A stretch of 64,000 nt of DNA. Origin: an uncultured Burkholderiaceae bacterium (GTDB lineage: Bacteria; Pseudomonadota; Gammaproteobacteria; Burkholderiales; Burkholderiaceae). The stretch is from the NCBI GenBank assembly GCA_937871985.1, contig CALMPB010000367.1, positions 1 to 64,000 on the forward strand. The letters are read 5' to 3'. Numbering within the stretch: position 1 is the first letter of the stretch; each line of letters opens with the position of its first letter. A model generated the notes under the pieces. That model worked only from the letters and a program-made list of their open reading frames with translations, ran no database searches and was not told where the DNA came from. Shown here piece after piece: positions 63,987 to 64,000 of this stretch. Both the position numbers and the translations under genes were made by a program.

Positions 63987-64000
63987 CTGGCAGGCAAATC

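Noticed and set aside
1..64000. Mobile elements, CRISPR arrays, phage or rRNA genes
   Set aside because: No transposase, integrase or rRNA signatures and no spaced repeat array was found by reading both strands; no insertion-sequence ends recognised.

Overview
The window is GC-rich, densely packed chromosomal DNA from a betaproteobacterium of the order Burkholderiales, most likely family Alcaligenaceae (Bordetella/Pusillimonas-like). This rests on the gene order TPR-lolB-ispE-tRNA-Gln-prs-rplY-pth-ychF, the apbC/metG neighbourhood, the osmC-thyA-folA block divergent from coq7, and a three-gene (pntAA/pntAB/pntB) transhydrogenase. No integrase, transposase, phage gene or CRISPR array was seen. 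The only marked composition break is the AT-rich intergenic stretch at about 5.8-6.2 kb.

Layout. 0-2.6 kb: pyridine nucleotide transhydrogenase with a strong terminator. 2.6-5.8 kb: SnoaL/NTF2-like protein, NDUFA9-like NAD(P)-binding protein and a Rieske ring-hydroxylating oxygenase. 5.8-6.9 kb: AT-rich control region and a DUF2239 gene whose promoter carries a repeated CCGGGT element. 6.9-15 kb, minus strand: ychF, a CPBP-family membrane protease, pth, rplY, prs (with a structured leader), tRNA-Gln, ispE, lolB and a TPR lipoprotein-pathway neighbour, with mutM divergent. 16-20.3 kb: methyltransferase, two-component system and FAD oxidoreductase. 20.4-33.5 kb: surface-glycan locus (phosphomannomutase-type enzyme, a double glycosyltransferase, two more GT4 enzymes, AsnB-like amidotransferase, MurJ/MviN-type flippase, WbpP-like epimerase, WbpO-like dehydrogenase, WecA-like initiating transferase). 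33.6-33.8 kb: a candidate small RNA. 33.9-38 kb: coq7, osmC-like, thyA, folA and a class III aminotransferase. 38-42.8 kb: gcvP-gcvH-gcvT behind a tandem glycine riboswitch. 42.9-47 kb: YhiN-family flavoprotein, Orn/Lys/Arg decarboxylase, dcd. 47-53.7 kb: tamB-tamA-apbC. 53.8-58.5 kb: small membrane protein, metG, K+ channel, cation diffusion facilitator. 58.6-64 kb: 4-hydroxyphenylacetate catabolism (hpaC, hpaB, hpaA, hpaR and divergent hpaG1-hpaG2).

How the genes work together. In the glycan locus WbpP-like and WbpO-like enzymes would make a UDP-HexNAc uronic acid (UDP-GalNAcA), and the AsnB-like protein could amidate the uronate. The WecA-like enzyme would prime undecaprenyl phosphate, the GT4 enzymes extend, and the MurJ-like protein flips. 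No Wzy polymerase is visible. In the hpa locus HpaBC hydroxylate 4-hydroxyphenylacetate, HpaA and HpaR are the activator and repressor, and the HpaG subunits act late in the meta-cleavage pathway that continues beyond the right edge. The most promising unexplained signals are the DUF2239 promoter repeat combined with a DNA-binding-like protein, the small RNA with an anti-Shine-Dalgarno loop at 33.6 kb, and the mutually exclusive stems in the prs leader.
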